A DNA stretch of 64,000 nucleotides, taken from Acarospora socialis (taxonomy: Eukaryota > Ascomycota > Lecanoromycetes > Acarosporales > Acarosporaceae). The DNA lies in contig JAMYGW020000011.1 in the NCBI GenBank assembly GCA_025617375.2, positions 806,001-870,000 on the forward strand. The letters run 5' to 3'. A program made the translations under genes and the position numbers. Under the pieces are notes generated by a model, which was not told the origin of the DNA, did not search any database, and saw nothing but the letters and a program-made list of their open reading frames with translations. This document shows positions 44,996-56,952 of this stretch, in pieces; position 1 is the stretch's first letter, and every line of letters begins with the position of its first letter.

Positions 44996-47900
44996 CAGCG
45001 CTTCGGTTGCTCACAAGACCAGTCTTCCGACCTACTGCATACAAACATGAGGTAATAATATATACGGTACCACCACCCTCTATCTTCTCGATAGCCGGGT
45101 CCTGCAGGAAGGCTCAGGATCACATCGGGTCCCGCATGATCTATCCGTGAGCGAACGGGCGAGTCCTGCAGCAGCAGCAAGTGAGAGAGAGGCGTGTGAT
45201 AACGATGCCGGACCTGCATTATCAAGCCGCTCAAATCGCGCTGCCCTGGCGGCTATCGTTCGACTACGTTACACATCCTTTACGACCGTGACTGCTACCG
45301 ATGAAAGATGACTCGAAGCATCAGTCGCCCGAGTCGGCAAGCAAGTGATAGAACTCAGCATCTGCACTGCAAGTCTGCAAGAGTTCTTCAGCCAGTCGCT
45401 CGGGTGTATGTGTAGTCGAGAGACGATCACGCGTGGTGCGGAGCCTCAGCGAGGCGGAGTGATCGACGACATTCTCGTACCCAGCAACGCGGTCCTGGAA
45501 GGCGGCTTCTAAGCGCATCGAGCAGTCATTGATGCTGATCAACGATCCATCAACCTCGACCATATTCCGCTCACGACTGCCGACGGAAATTTTCATCGAC
45601 ACCCGACAATGACACGACACCACATGAGAGGAGAGGAAGAGCAAGAGGGAAAGGGAGAGGGGGAGCAGTTGGGGGCGGAAAACACAGCCTCACGACGGGA
45701 TTGCGGTACTTGGTACGGTAGCTGCTCTTACTCTCGCTAGAACGGGTGACTGTTCTGTGAGTGTTGTCGTCCTTAGTCCTTAGCATGCAAGCCGGAAATT
45801 GGCCACCACACACTCCGTATCTACGTCCCGTAAATCCACGTTGTATCCTCACTACCGAGATGTGATGCGTTGGCGTATTCGAAGCTACGACGCAAGCAAA
45901 GCAAAGCGAAATAAAAAGCATATATTCCAAGATATTTCAAAGAGCTGGAGGATGTGGCGAAGTCACCAATCTGAAACAAGCTGTCGTGGTATGATGTGGC
46001 GTAGTGACCCATCTCATCTCGTTTCGAAAGGCGGGAGTGGACTAGCGGGCATACTTGCACCACCAGAAAGGCATCAAGATCTCCTTCTCCTCATCAACCC
46101 ACATGGCGCCACGCCAACCTTGAAGCAGTTAGGTATCTGTACAGATACTTCCAGCTTGACACTTGAGGTATACCTTACGCATAGGTGCGGTCACAGACAG
46201 GTACCAGCCCAATCTTCTCTTTCTTGCTTGCTCTACGTGTGCTCGTGCTAGGTGTCCGTTGGCCTCGGTTGAATTGAAGCTCGCCCACGCCATGTGTCTC
46301 CAGCAGAACGGGGTGCTGAAGACTGGTCGGTTCGAGATTGTATGAAACATCCCGTTGTCATTATCCAGCGCTATGTAGATAGCTTACGGATACGAATCCT
46401 GGCGGATGTCGAAACCTTTCTCGACATGAAGCTGGTTTTCCTAAGGTAGGGGCCAAAGTGGGGAGGGAAAGGGAAGCCAAAATGCTGTCCCCCCCACTCC
46501 CTTCACCCGCATTGGAAAAAGGTGTGTGTGACCGAGTCGGAGGTTTATTATGCCCTCCTTGCCATCACGATTACCTAGGTTAGGTAGGTAGATGGCGAGT
46601 CGTCACGAACGAAGCTAAGGAGAGGTGTTGGTCTTCTGACCTCTCCCCTCTCCATACAGAGACAACTTAACCGTTTACAGGAAGACTACTGCGAAAAGAA
46701 AGCAACAGTACCTTAGAAAGAGAAGGGTGTGTATGCATCCTTGCCACTGTCTGCCTGCTGTATCTCGCGTGGAATACACATGTAAGAGTTCAGACCCGTC
46801 GTATTAATCATCTACGAGCATTTCCACTGTGCACTTGAATTTGGGTGATGTAGGTACATACGGTAAGGTATTCTCGCCTTACGCAGCTTGTGTAGACGGA
46901 GCTCCACCCGTACCCGGGTCTGGGTCAATTGTGGCGCACCGCCTTCCACTTGGACGTACTCGTACAGTAAGGTACTTGTACCTTAGGTAGACTATCTTAG
47001 ACTTGGACACTAATTCGTAAACTAGAGAACCCTTGCTGTCTCCACTGTCCAGCGACGTTACGAGTAGCCTACGGTACCTACCTTACTTACCTTACCTTAC
47101 CTTATGCTTCACATGTACTCCGTACCTACCTACCTTACCCGTACTCGTACCTTGCCTTAAGCTACCTTAACTTATGAACGTTGATGCTAATATGCGCTGT
47201 TTTCATCTCAGATCGCAACCTACCTAGGTATAGCTACTACCTACCTCCTGTTCGGGTCTTCCAAGGTTCTCTTCGACATGTGTCAATCTTTCATGTGGAA
47301 GTCCCTCCTCACGCGGTAGAGACACTCGGAGGACGAGTACCCTTCTTGAACCTACCCTACAGTATCTTGTAGCGAATCTCCCTTCTGAGACCCTGCTCTC
47401 CCTTACAGCCGAAACGGCTAATCCGCAGTCTATTCTTTCTCGCCTTCCCTTACCTTCCCTTCTTTGACTTCCTACCCTACCTATCCTTCCTCACCATGCC
47501 TGATGTACCGGTACTCGTACCTTTCTCCGCCCTTCCTCGTCCCCGTTTCCCCTTCACTCTTCTCTATACTCGACCTCCCTTCCTCCCCCGGCTGCGGTCT
47601 GCTGCACACCTGTCTCATGCCAACCAATTGCAGCTGCATGCCCTAGCAGCCGATCCCATCTCCACTATCAGCGACCACCACTGTCTATGGCACTCCAGCC
47701 CGGCCGTGGCGTATCCCATCCAGACGTACATGTTCAGGTAAGTTGGCACCACGAATTTGACGATTGCAGTTCCAACCGCTAGACAAGCACTAACATCTCT
47801 GCCAGAATACCTTATCCGCTGTGATCGCACAGACACAGACTTCCGCCCCACCTTGAATACCTACCTAAGGTAGTTTCAATCTCTGCTTCGTTTCTTCATT

Positions 47901-48797
47901 ATTATTCCAATTCCTGGGCCTGGATATTGCCGCAAGGCCAAGTGCCGGCGCCTTTCACCTTTCCCTTGGCGCTTACCTCCAAAAGAGTAGGAATAAAGGT
48001 ACAGAGCCAGACAGAAGAAAGGAAGCACCTAATGTGATTGCATTCACTGTCATTGATTCATTCATCCATAAGTGCCCATGTGCTCTTGACGAGATATACC
48101 CTGGCGAACATCAAACCTCTTCGATCATATTCGATCAAGGATACTCCCGGTCAAGGGCCCACGGTCAGGCATCTTATAACCGGACAGGGTTGTCGACACT
48201 CACACCAATACTCGAAGCCACTTCCACATCTGCACCTCTATTTCAAAACAGGAACTGTTCGGACTTGAACGGGTTCTATCACCACCTCACTATCTTCTTC
48301 TCGTACAAGTTTTACCTCGCGCTTCCTTCTTTTCATAACCTGATACAACCGTCGACCGGGGCCATCCCTGTAACAACAGTGTGACGAATATCCCCAGCTT
48401 GTACAAGTATCGGTTCAAAGATCCATTCCGGCGTTTGGCATGCGCCTCAGATCTCTTCTAGTCACCGGGAGTCTATTCACTTCCTTTACCTGATACACTC
48501 GGCTGCCTGACTCTTGAAGAGACCAACGGTCATCAGCTTGGTCAGACGGACAGCTCATTGCATCCCACGATCCAGGCGGCGCATTGCGGTCCGACGGAGT
48601 ATATCTACTCAGCGCACCTGGAGTGACTCCGGCACAACATCACCTACTGCGGCGGGCTGGCCCTCCCTCAACAATCACACTTCCTCGACGACACCGGAAA
48701 GCTGGCCCATTACGCGACTCCACCCATTTCGCCCACGGCGCATCGAAGTTCATTCTTCGATACGTCGCTGGGAGGATCCAAGTACGACCGACCGCGT

Positions 48798-50090
48798 GTG
48801 ATGGAAGGGGACGAACATCAGCGACGACAAAATGATCAGTCCAGTTATACTGCTCGCGGCTTTGGCCAGAACACAGCGCAGCAACAGTCCGGTGTCGGTG
48901 CGTCCGACCGCTACCGACAGCCACTCGCCCTTGCGTCGCGCGATCCAACTGCCTCTGCGTCAGGAGGGAGGAGCGGAAACGTTCATGGCTACGGAAACTA
49001 TGGCTATGGGGAACCGTCGCCATACGGAGCGCCTTCCCTTGCCACCAGCTCGATGCAATACCCATCCGACTATGCGCAAAATACACCACGACCGACCCAA
49101 CAGCAATTCACCCCGTATGCGCCGAGCATGATGTACAATGTTCCACAGCAGCCTCCACCGCAGTCGCCTTACGAGAGTGTGCCGCAGTACCAGCCGCGGC
49201 AATCTGCAGCCATCGAAGTACTCTCGACCCAATTTGGCGTTCCACCGTACTATGCGTCTAACGAGCCAACCAGCGCGCCGGGCCCTGCGGTACCCCAACC
49301 ATATGCGCCTACTCAGTTCCTCACCTATCCACCTCAGCCTTCCATTGGACGTCCTTCGCTCGGGCAGTCCTACCCCACCGGCATGGCCGAGTTCGCGCAG
49401 CAGGGTGCACCAGAAGTGTTGGACCAACAAGAGCTGGCGCAAGAGCCGTCCAGCTTCGATGACGCCTACAATCAATACCAGAACGCTCTGAGACAGACTT
49501 TCGAGAACACCCGGGGTGGCAGGTTGGTGGAAGCCGGTCAATCTTTGCTCGAGATTTCTGGCTGGCTCTTGGGCCACGCGGAGGAGCTTGGTGCGTTTCG
49601 CCAGCCAATATCTCCTCACGCGCGCATTGCTTGGGCTAATGCGATCGTTTCAGGTCTGGTACGAGACGAGCAGGAACTGCACAGTGACCGGATCAAGCTG
49701 TGGGATGAGTTCAACACCTGCTGGCTTGCGGTACTTCAGAAACAAAAGGACATGACCCAAGCGATGCTGGACAGCGGCCAACCGCCTCGTCATCCGCAAA
49801 GCATCCTGCAAGAGGACTTTATGGAGAGGATGGGAAGAGAGCTTGTGCGGTTATGCGACAGCATGGAGCGACATGGTCTTGTCGACTACCAGATGGGGGT
49901 GTGGGAAGAGGAGATCATAAACGGTATAACACATCCTACATCATTTCAAAACGAGTAACCTTACTTGCGGACGCTGATCATTACAGTTCTTACAGAATGC
50001 TTAGATCTCTTGGACAACGATGATGAACCACCCACCATCGACACTACGATTCCAGCAGCACCATCTGCATCCGGGCATACTGGTCGATAG
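48798..50090 (+). CDS. Gln/Pro/Tyr-rich conserved fungal protein, unknown role
   Basis: Two exons, 48798-49923 and 49987-50090, 409 aa. Residues 1-215 are low complexity: Q-rich (QNTAQQQSG), then G/Y-rich (GNVHGYGNYGYGE) and P/Q-rich (QQPPPQSPYESVPQYQPRQ), the composition of many fungal transcription regulators and condensate-forming proteins. Residues 220-385 form an ordered helical domain: FENTRGGRLVEAGQSLLEIS, KLWDEFNTCWLAVLQKQKDM, FMERMGRELVRLCDSMERHG and LVDYQMGVWEEEII. After the intron, the helix ends VLTECLDLLDNDDEPP. I do not recognise a named family. The join restores a continuous helix. The start at 48798 is the first ATG of the frame; upstream frames look like 5' UTR. Confidence 0.82.
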
Positions 50091-51630
50091 CCTCTCTACC
50101 TTTAGAACCTCCACTCGTTTATACGCCGCCGATCAAGTTCAATTTGACCTGACTTCCCTACATTGACACACCACCACTCAGCGTGGCTTCTCATTATCCG
50201 ACATGTATAAAACAAGAAAAATATCGCACCCGACAGTCGCAACGACAGCAGATGTTTCCTATGTATACCGTATAGACGGAACTGATACCCGGCATCAGGT
50301 GTTTGGTTTCAAATTTTTCAGGCTGGGTTATACCCTGGGAGGCAAGTTGTTCGATTTCTCAGCTTTTGCCCCTAAACTTCACTCCCGGCTGGCCCGGTTG
50401 GCGTTTTCTCTGCAGGACAGGAATGGCCAGATATCTGCCTTCAACGGGCAGTTCTTACAGTTTTACGAGAAGGGTTGTCGCTTTGGGAGCGACTGGCGGT
50501 TCGGGCTGGTGACCTCCAAGCAGACGAGCAAGACTGAAACATGGAAAGAATTGAAGGACCTGTTGAAATGGAAGGTACTATCGGAGGGCTCAAACTCTCA
50601 GGAGAACTTTGCACCCATCCCACAAGCCCGGCGTTCGTTCTCCCTCCGGTTTGGTCCGTAGATGTCGGGAAAACCTCGGAGGACAGAAGCATAGACAATC
50701 AAGGACGTCGGTGCTTACAGCGCTGACACGCATGAGTCAGTGGCTGATCATAGTATCCAGTGTAGTTAGAAGATTGAAATACACGACGATCATTACACGA
50801 GCGCTGGTTCGCCTGATTGAGGCATCTTGCTTCACTTGGAAATGCCTGAGATCTTCTGATCCTGGTTGATATTTGCAGACGCTGATCGTGACACTCTGTG
50901 ATGAGACACACCTTATAAACCATCGCCATCGAAAGGAGTCCATCGTGGAGGTCATTTTATAATATAAACCTGCTGTTGTATCACTTCGAAACCCTCCTTC
51001 AGGAACTACGGAGTAAGATCGAATGTGTAAGAGACAGTGGTTTGGCGCGCTGGCTGTTGCTCCGTCGTCTAACGTTGTCCGGACGGGCAACCCTACCTTC
51101 TCCTCCTAGCCAAAATCCTACCATCAGCACTCATTGGCAACGACGCGGCAACGAAAAGTTCAACGCTGACATACCTCCCCTAACTAAACCAAGTAGCACT
51201 TGAGTTTGATCCGCGACCTGCTTCCGCTTCCTCTAATAAAATCTGGTTCTGGAATTCAGAACAATTGAGCACAGAGCCGCCAAAGGTAGTGGCGACAGTT
51301 TGGAGGGCCTCTCATGCTTCCACCCTTTCGAGGAAAGAATACTGAAGTTATTAAGACCATCCAAGAGTCACACTGTACACGTTTCAAGTACACGCAGTTA
51401 TCTATCTAAGCTGTAGTAGTTGATGCTATACCTACCCCAGAGGAGCTCTGGAGATGTGACGCTAAAGCTCGCTAAGCTTTCACCCACACCGATGCGAGAA
51501 AAACTTCAAGGTCGAGGAAAGCTACGGCAAGAGTGAAATCTTTGGATGCGGAACTGCTCGATTGCGCCAATCACGACTCCTCGCAACCCAAGTCAGCTTC
51601 CGTTGACTCCCTCGAGCTAGGGAAGCTATC
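50091..51630. other. Intergenic region upstream of CBF5
   Basis: 1.5 kb. A 152-codon plus-strand frame at 50203-50661 (starting MYKTRKISHP) has no recognised domain and overlaps an 85-codon frame on the other strand. It starts about 110 bp after the preceding stop, so it could be 3' UTR. Not supported as a gene. The last few hundred bases should contain the CBF5 promoter. Confidence 0.5.
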
Positions 51631-53312
51631 ATGGCGCTGGTTCTGGCTCACGATGAAGCGGACTATAGCATCAAGCCAGAGGCAGTAACTCCAGCCCTAG
51701 ACACAAGCAGCTGGCCATTGCTTCTCAAATCCTATGACAAGCGTGCGTCAATCTCTGGGGCAAGAGCAAATACGAAGTCTTACTTACATTGACCTTCAGT
51801 CCTTGTGCGAACCGGCCACTTCGTCCCAATCCCTTGCGGTTGCACCCCACTCAAGCGCGACCTCAAATCCTACATCTCCTCCGGTGTCATAAACCTCGAC
51901 AAACCCTCAAACCCTTCCAGTCATGAAGTCGTAGCGTGGGTGAAGCGGATGCTCAGGTACAGTGGAACTGAGCTCATAGAAAGCGAGCAACGACTGACGG
52001 GAAGCAGGATCGAGAAGACCGGCCATAGCGGAACGCTTGATCCCAAAGTCACGGGCTGCTTGATCGTGTGTCTTGATCGCGCGACTCGTCTGGTCAAATC
52101 GCAACAGGGTGCAGGAAAAGAATATGTCTGTGTCATCCGGTTGCACGGCAAGCTCCCCGGGGGAGAAGCCCAACTTGCTCGTGCCTTGGAGACACTGACC
52201 GGAGCCCTTTTCCAACGACCGCCGTTGATCTCGGCCGTCAAGAGGCAACTACGCATTCGGACCATTCATGAAAGCAAGCTATACGAATTCGACAATGACC
52301 GACATCTGGGGGTCTTCTGGGTGAGCTGTGAGGCAGGAACCTATATCCGGACGTTATGCGTACACTTGGGCCTGCTGCTGGGCGTCGGTGCGCACATGCA
52401 GGAGTTAAGGAGAGTTCGTAGTGGAGCTATGAATGAGCGGGATGGAATGGTGACGTTGCACGACGTGCTGGATGCGCAATGGATGCAAGACAACACTAGA
52501 GACGAATCATATCTGAGGAAGGTCATCAGGCCCCTCGAAAGCTTGCTTACGACATATAAGCGGATAGTAGTCAAGGATAGTGCCGTGAGTGCAGTGTGCT
52601 ACGGTGCGAAACTGATGATTCCAGGATTATTACGTTACGGTAGGTTTGGCCATCAGTTTTCTTCACGCTCGTGCTGACAAGCTATGAAGAGGCTGGCATC
52701 GAGGTACACGAAGAGGTGGTCCTGATGACAACAAAAGGTGAAGCCATTGCACTGGGTATTGCTCAAATGTCGACGGTTGAGCTGTCTACCTGTGATCATG
52801 GCGTTGTCGCCAAAGTTAAACGATGCATAATGGAAAGAGATCTATACCCTAGGAGGTGGGGACTAGGGCCGGTGGCTTTGGAAAAGAAGAAGATGAAGTC
52901 AGATGGCAAGCTTGACGTAAGACATCTTACTCTCAAACGGTGACTTCGTAATGCTAAGGAACCTCAGAAATACGGTCGACCTAACGAGGCCACGCCCGCG
53001 AAATGGCAACAAGACTATAAGGATTTTAACGCACCTCTGGAAAACGGTACAGCTGCCCAGCCGAAGACAGAAACCACCACACAAGCGGATGTACTCAGCG
53101 CACCGTCTATCCCTCCAGTAGACGCTCCGGGGTCTGCAGTGGCAGCTGAATTAGGCGCGGTGCTAGGGAGTGGAGACACGAAAAAGCGGAAAAGGCACGA
53201 CGGGGAGACACCGGAAGAGAAGGCGGACCGGAAACGAAAGAAGAAGGAAAAGAAGGAGAAAAAGGAGAAGCGCAAATCCCAAAAGGCGGATTCGAGTGAT
53301 GAGACTGAGTAG
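51631..53312 (+). CDS. CBF5: H/ACA snoRNP pseudouridine synthase Cbf5/dyskerin
   Basis: Catalytic subunit of box H/ACA snoRNPs in the nucleolus, isomerising uridines in rRNA and snRNA. Four exons: 51631-51742, 51800-52639, 52690-52916 and 52968-53312, 507 aa. Dyskerin-like N-terminus: [20 protein letters not shown]. TruB domain: [36 protein letters not shown] with the catalytic Asp, [20 protein letters not shown] and [23 protein letters not shown] domain: [20 protein letters not shown] and [20 protein letters not shown]. The C-terminus is a KKE/KRK repeat tail ([15 protein letters not shown]), the usual nucleolar lysine-rich tail. Full length. Confidence 0.97.
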
Positions 53313-53735
53313 GATCGTTATACTGGGCGTTTGCTTCGGCAGGGGGATTGCTTGAACTTGCTTCAGTCCAAATCTTCGAGTCTAGTTGTACATCTCGCCG
53401 TGGACTGCTTGATTCACGTGTACCATATGAGCTCTTCGGATCATAGCGGAGTTTGGCTATGTAAGGAACAGAATATGAAGTCAGTCTCTATGACTAAGTG
53501 CTTCGTATCTAAACTACTCCGTAGTTTGTAGGTGTTCGGGCTGATGTTGATTCTGTGCCATCCTATGCTCGTTTATGCAGATTTATGCAGCTTTACATCA
53601 GAACCCCACCATGCGTGACAATAGTCCGAGTCAAGTATCACAAGACTAACGCTCTCTACTCTTTTGCGCCATAACGTCTTCCTCCAGAGAGAAACTTTCA
53701 TTTGCGAAGGGATAGAGCTTCCAAGCTGCGGAAAC
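53313..53735. promoter_or_regulatory. Intergenic between CBF5 and FYV10
   Basis: 420 bp between two genes on the same strand. It must hold the CBF5 3' end and the FYV10 promoter. No specific motif was assigned. Confidence 0.45.
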
Positions 53736-55120
53736 ATGGCGGAGCTTACAACAACAAAGCTCAATGCAGAAAGCCACCTGCTCCTCGTAAGCTCGTCCGT
53801 ACTTTACCCCCCTACCCGGCACCATTCTCATACGATACCGAGCACAGGATCAACCCCTTCTCCGTCTCCCGCACGAACTTGCTCGCAAGAACTTCAAAAT
53901 CGCCCAACGGAACGTGGAGCAGCAGCAAGCAACGGTCCTCTCGACCCTCAAAGCGACCGCCAACGCCTCCCTTTCCGGCCAAGCTGCCATCCCGACCCTC
54001 GCCTCCCTCGACAGCATGATCAGCCGGATGCAGGGCCTGAAGCGAAAACTGGAGAACCTGCACGAGGAAGAGAAGGTCATACACCGGCACTCGAAGCAGC
54101 GGATCCAGCACCTGCAGGACCTGTACGAGATTCCGAGTCTGGCGGACGTCAAGTACGATGAGTGGTCGCGGGTGAGGTTGAATAGACTGCTGGTCGATTA
54201 CCTGTTGAGGAGTGGGTACGGGGAGAGTGCGAGGGCTTTGGCACGAGAGAAGGAGATTGAGGATCTGGTGGATCTGGATGTCTTTGTGCAGTGCCATCAG
54301 GTCGAACAGAGTCTGCGGAACAGGAGAACGCAGGAGTGTTTGGCGTGGTGTTTGGAGCACAAGCCGCTGATGAGGAAGACCAGCGTATGCTTGTCCGCAC
54401 ACCACCCAAAGAGTGACCTGGGCTGATTTCGGGGTGTAGAACAAGCTCGAGTTCGAGTTGCGGTTGCAGCAATACATCGAGTTGGTACGGAGCTGTCAGC
54501 CACACAAGCTACTCGAAGCAACTGTCCACGCGCGGAAGTACTTGGCACCACACATGGATACGCATTCTCCAGAGATACATAGAGCTGCTGGCTTGCTTGC
54601 GTTCACCCCAGACACGCAGGCCGAACCATACAAAGTATGGCTTTTAGGACGTTCACTTCATCCGTACCCTGCTAATGGTGGTATCACATAGACGATGTAC
54701 TCGCAGTCTCGATGGGACTACCTAGCCTCCCTCTTCGTCAAAACCCACCACGAGCTCTTCTCCCTCCCCGCCAGACCACTACTCCACATCGCCCTCTCGG
54801 CCGGCCTCTCCGCTCTCAAGACACCATCCTGCCACTCACAGTACGCCAGCAGCAGCTCGAACGCTAGCTCCTCGACCACTTCCGTCTGCCCGATCTGCTC
54901 GACCGAACTCAACGACCTCGCCCGCAACGTGCCGTACGCACACCACACCAAGAGTTATGTTGAGAGCGATCCGATCGTCCTGCCGAACGGTCGGATATAC
55001 GGACGAGATCGTTTGCTGCAGATGAGCGCCAAGGTCGGACTCCCCGACGGTCAGGTCAAGGACCCAACGACGCAGGAAGTTTTCGACGCTTCCATGATCA
55101 GGAAGGTTTACATCTCGTAG
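53736..55120 (+). CDS. FYV10: GID/CTLH E3 ligase subunit Fyv10 (MAEA-like)
   Basis: RING-type subunit of the GID (CTLH) ubiquitin ligase, which in yeast degrades gluconeogenic enzymes. Four exons: 53736-53786, 53848-54384, 54440-54634 and 54692-55120, 403 aa. The N-terminus MAELTTTKLNAESHLLL joins to DQPLLRLPHELARKNFKIAQ. A coiled coil follows, then LisH (LNRLLVDYLLRSGYGESA), CTLH (DVFVQCHQVEQSLRNRRTQE), CRA (ELRLQQYIELVRSCQPHKLL), and a degenerate C-terminal RING with CPICSTELN, RNVPYAHHTKSYVES and VFDASMIRKVYIS. The CRA-RING linker contains a Ser-rich insert (QYASSSSNASSSTTS). Confidence 0.94.
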
Positions 55121-55285
55121 TAACCCTCTCGGTGCTGACCTTCCCTGCCCTTTGCATATGCGCTTCTTCAGCGTTCTTCCATAGCGGTAGCGTAGCGTAG
55201 CGGCGCCAGGTGTCCAGGCGCCCGAAAGCTTAGAAGGAACCCATAGCATCGTAGCAAGCCAGCTATACTTTATTCACTCACTCAA

Positions 55286-56379
55286 TCAATCAGCCTCATC
55301 ATCCTCACTCTCACCCCTCTTCCTCTTTTCCCTCCTCCCTCCGCCTCCACTCCTATTCCCAGAACCTTGCTCACCAGTACGATCTTTCTGATCAATCTCA
55401 AAAACATACGTCCTCGCCGCCCTCTCCTCCCCTCTCCACGCGCCCCCACCCACCACACCATCCACATTGCCCAACGTCCTGGCGTGCCTGTACCCCGGAT
55501 ACGCGCTCGCCTGGAACTTGAAGCTCCGACTGACCTTCAAGCCGACGTGACGCGCTAGATCCCTGATGTTCCACAGCGTATAGGGTTCGCTTTCGAAGAG
55601 GGTGACAATGATGGCACTTGTGTTTGTGCCGGTGGGGGTTGAGGCACTGGGTGCGGAGGGCGCGAGAAGTGGCATGGCGGCTTTGAAGAAGGAGACTAGG
55701 AGTTCTGCCCACAAGACCACACTTTAGACTGGGGTGAGCTATAGAGATGGGGAGATGGGGGGAGGCGGGCAGGGGATGAACCTTGATTATACCTCACCTG
55801 CCTGTTGACATCCTTCGTCTTGCCGCCTACATGCGGGAAGTTGAAGACGATCTTATCCCACCCGCCACCTCTTTCTCCCTCTGCTCCGCCATCTCCCTCC
55901 TCTTCCGAGCCCACGTCGCCCCCGTCGTCAGCGATACCCTCCCCATCCCCTTCCTCAACCCCCTCTTCCGTCCGCATCCCCAACGCCCTCCACCCCTCCC
56001 TGACCTCCTTGCCCCCACCACGCCCACCCCTCCCCAACCTCGTCGCATCGACACCATACAAAACCTTGACACCCTCACCCTCAAGATACGCAATCGTCTC
56101 AGCCGCCTGTGGGTATTTACTCAAGACCTCCGCACGGGAGTCGTACGTCGTAGGGAGAATGTGGCGGCAACGGTGGTGGGTGTGAAGAGCGTGCACGAAG
56201 GAGAGGTCGCCTTCGCCGAGGAGGAGGATGCGGTCGTGCGGGTGGAAGGGAATCGTTGGGTTTTGGTGTTGTTGTTGGTGGTGGTGATGGGCCGGTTTCG
56301 AGGAGGGTCTGTTGGGTCTGGGCTTTTGTTTGGAGGGGAGTTTGCGTCTCCGCGTTTTGGGGCTCGCGTTGGCACCCAT
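55286..56379 (-). CDS. 25S rRNA uridine-N3 methyltransferase, BMT5-like
   Basis: DUF2431 Rossmann-fold methyltransferase; yeast Bmt5 makes m3U in 25S rRNA. Two exons, 56379-55782 and 55704-55286, 338 aa from the MGANASPKTRRRKLP start. The frame stays open to 56532, but the extra 51 residues are Pro/Thr-rich and less family-like. The SAM motif is RILLLGEGDLSFVHAL, then ILPTTYDSRAEVLSKYPQAA and DKIVFNFPHVGGKTKDVNRQ. The intron interrupts VRYNQ/ELLVSFFKAAMPLL, and choosing the donor after CAAG restores the conserved VRYNQELL. There is a long Glu/Gly-rich insert (EEGVEEGDGEGIADDGG) and a basic tail. It lies tail-to-tail with FYV10 (165 bp). Confidence 0.92.
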
Positions 56380-56952
56380 TGTTGGGGGTGGGTGGAAGAG
56401 TAGGAAAGGTGGGGAGGAAGTGGTTGATGGGGGTGGAGTTACGGGCTTGGCGGGCAGGTCGATCGTCCGCTGCCTGCTCGGATCTCGTGCCGATCGTTTG
56501 TACGGAGTATTACTTGTACAATCAGACGGCATGAGATTTCTGTGATAAAACCGACTGAACGCATTTCATCGGAAATTCATCTCGAGTCGGAACAAGATTT
56601 AGAGAAAACATGTCAGGAACCTTTCACGTGCACAAAGTATAGCTTGAGATGTTGAGGAGCTATTACTCGGACCGACACTTCAACTCTATAGTTGTACACA
56701 GAGCACCCAAAACTAACGTCTCCCAACGGTACTTGTTGAAACCTTCCTTCTTTGTTCTGGCTGATCTGCCAGCAAATGACATTCGCCGGAAAGTGCATCA
56801 GTCGAGAAGTCCCGATGCGCCGACATCTTGACGCCTCGCTATGCTCCCATCCTTTGATTTCAGTAGACTCGAAGGAACGCCAACGACGCACAGAACCACG
56901 ACTGATGAACGAACATAACGGCTCGGCATCCACTTTCTCGCAGTGGTATAAG
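56380..56952. other. Intergenic upstream of BMT5-like gene
   Basis: 570 bp between the BMT5-like start and the BUR1 stop, on the same strand. Minus-strand frames at 56613-57164 run into the BUR1 last exon in another frame and are shadows. Nothing else was seen. Confidence 0.5.

Larger units (their letters stand above)
43289..48797. other. 5.5-kb gene-free region rich in GGTA-type repeats
   Basis: No gene can be supported, although many 60-150-codon frames exist on both strands. The most protein-like is minus 45321-45644 (107 codons), without a domain. The region contains a solo copia LTR, a CAGT microsatellite, and dozens of strings such as TAGGTAGGTAGG, CCTTACCTTACC and GGTACCTACC, densest at 43.5-44.4 and 46.4-47.9 kb. 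CT-rich stretches near 47.4-47.6 kb look promoter-like for the gene at 48798. A long 5' UTR or non-coding transcript is possible. Confidence 0.6.

Noticed and set aside
45321-45644. 107-codon minus-strand ORF in the gene-free gap
   Set aside because: Somewhat protein-like composition, but isolated, with no domain and no splice context, in a region with many similar chance frames.
48960-49619. 219-codon minus-strand ORF
   Set aside because: It is antisense to the Q/P-rich gene, with Arg/Leu-rich composition that arises from complementing Gln/Pro codons. No domain.
50203-50661. 152-codon plus-strand ORF
   Set aside because: No domain, overlaps a frame on the other strand, and lies where 3' UTR or promoter is expected. 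Kept as a possibility only.
53664-54161. 165-codon plus-strand ORF
   Set aside because: Alternative frame across the first intron and second exon of FYV10. The spliced product matches the family.
55783-56403. 206-codon plus-strand ORF
   Set aside because: It is antisense to the BMT5-like gene, is Pro/Arg-biased, and mirrors the Glu/Gly-rich insert. The minus strand carries the conserved methyltransferase motifs.
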